This document shows, piece by piece, positions 60,601-64,000 of a stretch of DNA of 64,000 nucleotides. Position numbers and translations under genes: made by a program. Within the stretch, counting starts at the first letter, position 1. Each line of letters starts with the position of its first letter. The notes beneath the pieces are model-generated. The model made no database searches and was not told where the DNA came from. It was given only the letters and a program-made list of their open reading frames with translations. Where the stretch lies: contig CANXME010002096.1 of assembly GCA_948144175.1 (NCBI GenBank), positions 2,852,001-2,916,000 of the forward strand, read 5' to 3'. The stretch is from Closterium sp. NIES-65. Taxonomy: Eukaryota > Streptophyta > Zygnematophyceae > Desmidiales > Closteriaceae.

Positions 60601-63600
60601 CGGGCCTGAGATGAGAAGGGGGGTTGTGAGGAGGTGTGATCTTCAGTAACTTCATGTTGTAGGTTGTTCTTGAGATTTTCAGAAACCCTACAGCACTTTA
60701 ACATCAGGCTCACATTGTCGCAGGGTGGGGAGGGGTGTCAATGCAGCATTGCGAGAGGATGACGAGGATAGGAGTGGGCGCGGAGCCTTCGATTATACTC
60801 AAAAGTGGCAGCAACATCACCCGCAACAGTTTGAAAGCTCAATAGTAACATGATACACACAAATACCTTGGCACAGAGGGCGAGGAGGAGGGTGAAGGCA
60901 GCGTTGCGGGAGGGCGAGGCGGAGCAGAGGGGGCGGAAGACTGCAGCATCGTGGGGGCTGGCAGAGAGAAGGCCCCAGGTCGTGGGAGGCGAGGCTTCGC
61001 CTGCTGGCTGCTGCTGTTGCTGTTGCTGTCGGTGTTGTTGGTGTTGTTGTTGTTGTTGGTGGTGGTGGTGATGGTGGTTGTGGTGTTGTTGCTGCTGTGG
61101 CGGTTGTTGTTGTTGGTGGCTGGGAACGACCACCGGCCACTCGGGGAAGAGGCAGCGAGTGATGAGCTGCAAGGCGGGGGGGGCGGGAGAGGGACGCGGG
61201 GTACGGCAGGAAAAGGGAACAAACAAATTGATGAAACATCAGAAATCTGCCCGATGGTAAGTACCAGCAATGGCATCTACTGTTGGAGGGAACATTCTTT
61301 AGCTCTCGCTGTTCAACCAAAGAACTGTGCACTCACTCGATTAATATCTGAAAATTCGTATAGAATCACTTTCCACCTCTTCCATTTTTATTCACAACAC
61401 AGCATACCAGGTGCGACAGCCCATGGCCGTGGGGTGGAGGACACCCATAAACGTCAAACGCGGCATCGGCCACACACTCTCTCAACACACAGCACCCTCC
61501 CAATACTACCAGGTGCAACAGTCCATGGCGGAGGGGTGGGTGGAGACCATGAACATTGTAGAATGAGGATCGGTGAACTTGAGGCACAATGAGAAAAGAA
61601 CAATATATCCTTAGTAGGAAGATGGTACAAGCCTGAAAGGCTAGAGCAATGTCCTTTCCAAGGATGAGTTCTAGAGAAGTGGGAAGCCACATTTATGTGG
61701 CTGAACTCTTGAGGCTAGCTGCAGCACCTCAAAGCTGAGGGCAGGGCTAGCCAACCTTGCCAAGCTAGCAATTGAGGCCACATGTTGCACATGTGGGCCA
61801 GGCTGGAAAAACAGCCTACATGGCAGCATGTGGCACACCATAGGAGCCAACAAGGTGAGTATGGGATGGGTGGACAGATGGCAATGCCAACTGTGACCAC
61901 ACTTCACTGTGGGTGAGTGTGGTGGAGTGTGGGAGTGTCATGTTCGGCATAATGAGAAGAGAAGGTGCTGCCGATGAGAGTTGAACCTGCGACCACTAAG
62001 ACCAAAGGTACCCACTGGGACATTCTTGCTTCCACAACAAACATCAAACCCCTCATCATGCCGCCCCCCTTCCCCCCAGCACACAGCGTACCAGGTGCAA
62101 CAGCCCATGGCCGTGGGGTGGAGAGCAGGCCACGAGGGGGCGGCACTCCAGCACCTCCACGAGCACCTTGAGCAGCAGCAGATGACCCTCCAGCAGCTGC
62201 GGTGTGGCAAGAACACATAGGGAATAAGGTAAAGCTTGTAAGAAGTGAGAAGAGAACTCGAGGACCGCTACGAGCACTTTGAGCGGCAGCAGATGGCCTT
62301 CCAGCAGCTGAGGTATACATGGCAAGGGAGGAGAAAAATCGTTGGCATTGTTAGGTTTATTAAGTCAGGGAGCATCCCAACACCTCGATGATCAGGGAGC
62401 ATCCCAACACCTCGATGATCAGGGAGCATCCCAACACCTCGATGAGCGCTTTTTGAGGAGCAGCAACAACAATCCATCACCTCCACCAGCACTTTAAGCA
62501 GCGCCTCCAGATGGCTCTCCAGCAGCTAGGATGTGGCCAGAAAGTACAGGGAACACAGTGAGCTCTGTTAGGAATGAGCACTTTGGCACCTCTAGCTGCA
62601 CTTTGAGCAGCAGCAGATGGCCTTCCAATCCAACAGCTGGGAAGAGGAAAGATGAGGTGAGCGTAGAAGGTGAGGAGAGAAGGTTTTTTTTTTTTTTTGG
62701 TGCTCTCTCCTTTCTTCCATATTTGCTCTCCTCCTCTTCCTCCTCCATCCCCACCTCCTCTCTCCTCTCTGCACCTTTTCTCCCCGAGCCTCCTCTCCTC
62801 AATGATCTCCGTCCTCGCCTCACGATGCAAGCACGAATCTGGAAAACTTCAGAGGTCTAAGAATCCTGGAGGTCCTCGAAATTCTGCTCTCAATCTCCCA
62901 GAACTGATATGCATAAGTTATGCATCTATAAGTCGCAGATATCCTAGACCCTCAAGCGATCAACCTACCTCACAGATATCATCTCCTTGGTGCGACCTGT
63001 AGACGCATCACTTATGTTTATCAATATAATGAGATCGTGAGCAGCGATCCCCGAGGACCTCCAGGATTCCCAGACCTCTGAAGTTTCCTAGGAGAAGGCG
63101 CTCCTCGCGGCAAGAGTTGAGCACGAACCAAACTCAAATGTGTTTGGTAGAACTTTTCCTTACGTTTACATTCAGCCAAACCGAACTGGACAGGTTTGGT
63201 TGAACATTCTTCAAAGCAGCAGTATACTGTTGGGCATTTACAGTCTACCATTTGGCAGGGCGAGTGCCAGCCGTTCATAAATGGTACATGTTGGGGCCGA
63301 AATCGTGAGGCAGACTGTAAAACCCTAAACCACACTGTCAAATGTATACTGCTGCTTTAAGACTTTTTAGGGTTCGAGGTTTGCTTTGCTTGTACTAGGG
63401 CGAACCGAAACGGTTTGGCCAAACTTTTTAGGGTTCGGCCGAACTCAAACTTTCGGTTTGAGGGTCCATTTCATTTTACTCCTGAATTGAACCCTGCCTT
63501 GTCCGAACAGTCGAACCTTTCGAGATTATCTGTCAGGGGCAGAACCAAACAACTTCGGCCCGCCCAAACTTTTTCGAAGTTTGACCGAACATTTTTGGGG

Positions 63601-64000
63601 AAAACAGAAGTTCGGTTTGGTTGGAGTGCAATCGAGCACGTTCGACCGAACCGAACCAGAGTTTGGTTCGTTGCTCATCTCTACTCTCAACTCCTCACCT
63701 CCACCTTTCTCTTTCTCTACTCACAACCTCTCCCCTCACCTCTTCCCTGCCATCCATTCCCCATGTCACGTGCTGCAGCCAGCGAATCTCCTCGTCCAGA
63801 AGCTTCCTGACAACTTCCTCCTCGTCTCGAAGACACACCCCCTGCACCACCTTGCACAGCAACTCCCAGTACTGGAGGGGAGGGAGGAGCGGGTGATGGA
63901 TGAGAAGAGAGGGAGAGGAGAATGATGAATAAGTACAACACCTGAATACATCACCTTGCATAGCAACTCCCAGTGCTGGAGGGGAGGGAGGAGCGGGTGA
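45644..64000 (-). CDS. USP9X/USP24/USP34-type ubiquitin-specific protease, 5' end outside the window
   Basis: A giant C19 deubiquitinase, which removes ubiquitin from proteins. Exons I can place (minus, phases consistent where adjoining): 63873-~63772, 62196-62092, 61166-60867, 60405-60264, 59352-59225 (Cys box), 58834-58613, 57887-57720, 56843-56329 (His box), 55715-55586, 54713-54361, 53938-~53850, ~53510-53303, ~52820-52700, 52127-51837, ~51107-51010, then exons near 50000, 49570, 49440 and 49100, and 47709-47599, 46404-46333, 45913-45644 (TGA stop). N-terminal exons have helical-repeat character and one Gln/His-rich stretch. The C-terminal third after the catalytic domain is long and Leu-rich, as in USP9X relatives. 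Some C-terminal joins are unproven. Nearly every exon has partial tandem copies beside it. The cofactors and substrates are unknown. Confidence 0.85.
46583..46756. repeat. GT/GAGT microsatellite in gene 2
   Basis: Runs of GTGTGT interrupted by GAGT, in an intron. The same intron also holds copies of the 3' half of exon 47709-47599. Confidence 0.85.
46868..47320. repeat. 22-bp minisatellite, about 20 copies, in gene 2
   Basis: Unit GAGCGTATCTGTGACTGCATGT with a recurring C/T variant (GACTGC or GATTGC) in the right half that alternates from unit to unit. Intronic, between partial copies of the exon ending LLHLLKLPDALQE. Confidence 0.92.
47904..48733. repeat. 36-bp minisatellite, about 23 copies, seeded from a gene 2 exon
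   Basis: The unit starts GAGAGCAATCGGACGACGTG and ends ACAACAGCACACTGCA, essentially perfect. The minus strand reads SLQCAVVTSSDC, close to exon 47709-47599 (SLQRAAVTSSRR). The right end runs into LREAMGSLQ, a copy of that exon's start. Open in several frames because 36 is a multiple of three. Confidence 0.93.
48734..48900. repeat. 34-bp tandem repeat, about five copies
   Basis: Unit GAGCAGTCTATCAAAGGGGT followed by GGTGCGGCTGAGGT. It lies directly right of the 36-bp array, in an intron of gene 2. Confidence 0.9.
50572..50862. mobile_element. MITE with long inverted repeats, 291 bp, in a gene 2 intron
   Basis: The left arm GGGCGTATCCATGTTTGGGT and the right arm (inverse complement GGGCATATCCATGTTCGGGT) match over about 35 bp with few differences. 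TCA flanks both sides (50569-50571, 50863-50865). Inside, TGACCCAAA words repeat. It is probably a non-autonomous DNA transposon; the superfamily is not assigned. Confidence 0.75.
50863..51012. repeat. 10-bp tandem repeat CTCACAGCAC/CTCACGGCAC
   Basis: About 14 copies of CCTCACRGCA directly beside the MITE and before the exon at about 51107. Confidence 0.9.
51538..51832. repeat. 19-bp minisatellite, about 15 copies
   Basis: Unit AGCATGCCTAGCCAGCAGT, perfect, ending at the splice donor of exon 52127-51837. Intronic. Confidence 0.95.
54361..55715 (-). other. Gene 2 exons with the end of the USP catalytic domain
   Basis: Exon 55715-55586 encodes WWLCFDDKRVEAYDV...CFGGKYSAEVYDN, holding the conserved Asp/Asn region. 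Exon 54713-54361 encodes NSAYMLFYERI, the strand that closes USP9X-type catalytic domains, then an Ala/Thr-rich insert of about 70 residues, then PPSIHHCVWQDNLR. Three or four copies of the 3' half of the first exon lie at 55260-55510. Confidence 0.88.
55017..55245. repeat. About 20-bp degenerate tandem repeat (GAGTGAGGAAATGGGTGGTT)
   Basis: Imperfect copies in the intron between exons 55715-55586 and 54713-54361. No other feature is seen in 54830-55250. Confidence 0.8.
56135..56285. repeat. 20-bp tandem repeat, about 8 copies
   Basis: Unit TGACCCAATGCAACTCTGCT, in the intron just downstream (minus strand) of the His-box exon. Related TTGACC/GACTTTG words continue to about 55970. Confidence 0.88.
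56329..56843 (-). other. Gene 2 exon with the catalytic His box and an acidic insert
   Basis: Encodes ALKRACIKTLPPTLIIHLKR and FDFDYETMQRLKLKDRFTFP. An insert of about 80 residues rich in Glu, Gly and Arg follows, then YEYSLVGVVVHSGTAFAGHY and YSYIKERSGD. The catalytic His is in AGHYYSYI. The insert sits where USPs often carry variable loops. A full 5' copy of the exon start lies at 57030-56910. Confidence 0.9.
57289..57323. repeat. (CAC)n microsatellite
   Basis: Run of CAC triplets in a gene 2 intron between partial copies of the zinc-binding exon. Confidence 0.9.
57345..57610 (-). repeat. Partial copies of the gene 2 zinc-binding exon
   Basis: About 57350-57440 and 57545-57610 repeat the 3' half of exon 57887-57720 (coding sense ADNAYFCGQCGKKV with the splice donor). 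They lie downstream of the true exon and lack its start. Confidence 0.8.
57720..58834 (-). other. Gene 2 exons with the USP thumb/finger and zinc-binding region
   Basis: Exon 58834-58613 encodes YFVPEGFWDAFRDYDGQPVN, then LREHQDAFEFFNRLYDSLDE, as in USP9X and USP24. Exon 57887-57720 encodes CRGCPHRSEREEPFAAVSVD, then LEADNAYFCGQCGKK. The two CxxC pairs (CRGC and CGQC) are the structural zinc site of the USP finger. Confidence 0.9.
58280..58545 (-). repeat. Two partial copies of exon 58834-58613
   Basis: About 58280-58381 and 58438-58545 carry FEFFNRLYDSLDESMKAQRH and the donor site but not the start of the exon. Both are downstream of the true exon. Confidence 0.82.
59297..59620 (-). repeat. 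126-bp tandem duplication of the start of the Cys-box exon
   Basis: The stretch starting CACTTGGGGCTGCATG recurs at 59297, 59423 and 59549, period 126, the first two units essentially identical. Each carries GATCYMNSVFQQLFMQP with its acceptor. More decayed pieces lie at 59690-59770. Only the leftmost copy continues into the rest of the exon. Confidence 0.88.
59825..60120 (-). repeat. Two partial copies of exon 60405-60264
   Basis: About 59825-59905 and 60015-60115 repeat the coding sense SWEYLPSCAPRP with variable ends, downstream of the true exon. Confidence 0.78.
60867..61166 (-). other. Gene 2 exon with a Gln/His-rich tract
   Basis: 300 bp, phase 0 to 0, with clear acceptor and donor. 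Encodes LITRCLFPEWPVVVPSH, about 35 residues of Gln and His (CAA, CAG, CAC repeats), then WGLLSASPHDAAVFRPLC and SRNAAFTLLLALCAK. The ends resemble the pre-catalytic helical region of USP9X/USP34-type proteins. The length of the tract is likely variable. Confidence 0.8.
62092..62196 (-). other. Gene 2 exon LLEGHLLLLKVLVEVLE, with copies at 61400-61570 and 62240-62660
   Basis: The true exon (105 bp, 35 codons) has both splice sites. 5'-half copies lie upstream (62240-62330, 62460-62560, 62590-62660) and 3'-half copies (GHGLLHL plus donor) downstream (61400-61460, 61505-61560). A 27-bp repeat lies at 62371-62445. Confidence 0.78.
62841..63088. mobile_element. MITE-like inverted-repeat element, 248 bp
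   Basis: The left end GGAAAACTTCAGAGGTCTAA and the inverse complement of the right end GGAAACTTCAGAGGTCTGGG match over about 37 bp. No target duplication is clear. It lies in a gene 2 intron. Confidence 0.65.
63113..63682. mobile_element. Inverted-repeat element (hAT-like ends), 570 bp, with a smaller element inside
   Basis: The ends AGAGTTGAGCACGAACCAAA and (inverse complement of the right end) AGAGATGAGCAACGAACCAA match; the interior is full of TTCGGTTCGG-like words. Inside it, 63213-63360 has its own inverted ends (AAAGCAGCAGTATAC), which looks like a second insertion. No target duplication is certain. It lies in a gene 2 intron. Confidence 0.55.
63772..64000 (-). other. Gene 2 exon YWELLCKVVQGVCLRDEEEV with a partial upstream copy at the window edge
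   Basis: The true exon runs from 63873 (acceptor CTCCAG) to about 63772 (donor GTGACA). The start of a second copy (HWELLCKV) is at 63955-63983. The rest of the gene lies to the right, outside the window. Confidence 0.7.

Noticed and set aside
61930-61985. A tRNA gene on the minus strand (GGTTCAACTCTC B-box-like word)
   Set aside because: Only a T-arm-like stretch is convincing; no paired acceptor stem or anticodon arm could be built. Possibly a tRNA-derived remnant.

Overview
The window looks like nuclear DNA of a streptophyte green alga. The LTR elements carry plant-type initiator-Met primer-binding sites, one Ty3/gypsy element carries a cytosine methyltransferase (a combination I recall from charophytes), and the two host genes are intron-rich with short exons and GC-rich tandem-repeat introns. 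A zygnematophyte such as Closterium is my best guess, from general impression only.

Positions 1-36901 are one nested stack of transposable elements built on a single + strand LINE. The LINE runs from before about 249 to a poly(A) tail at 36891-36901 and is now split into pieces. Inserted into it are: an LTR fragment (1-248); a tiny TRIM-like element with three LTRs (1567-2175); copia A on the minus strand (4423-23859); and copia B on the + strand (23933-36776, 5-bp target duplication AACGC). Copia A was itself hit by gypsy E (minus, 7829-11895, target duplication CTGGG) and by gypsy C (+, about 12908-20659), which carries a C5 cytosine DNA methyltransferase domain between protease and reverse transcriptase. 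Copia B was hit near the start of its coding region by copia D (minus, 24464-31459, target duplication CTCCT), the youngest by LTR identity. All these LTR elements are treated as fossils.

Positions 37219-64000 are host sequence with two genes on the minus strand. Gene 1 (44304-37777) is a complete five-exon gene for a 397-residue type II membrane protein of the METTL24-like methyltransferase family; all splice phases agree. Gene 2 (from beyond 64000 down to 45644) is a giant ubiquitin-specific protease of the USP9X/USP24/USP34 type. Its Cys box, zinc-finger region, His box and long C-terminal helical-repeat part can be followed exon by exon.

The most unusual host property is that almost every exon is accompanied by one to four partial tandem copies. 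Several exon fragments have also expanded into minisatellites: a 21-bp array of about 87 copies in gene 1 intron 4 is a piece of exon 5, a 66-bp array contains the exon 3 donor site, a 19-bp array derives from exon 2, and a 36-bp array of about 23 copies derives from a gene 2 exon. These arrays are open in several frames but are best read as intronic repeats. Small inverted-repeat elements (MITE-like) lie at 44720-44863, 50572-50862, 62841-63088 and 63113-63682.

The two host genes share strand but show no obvious functional link.
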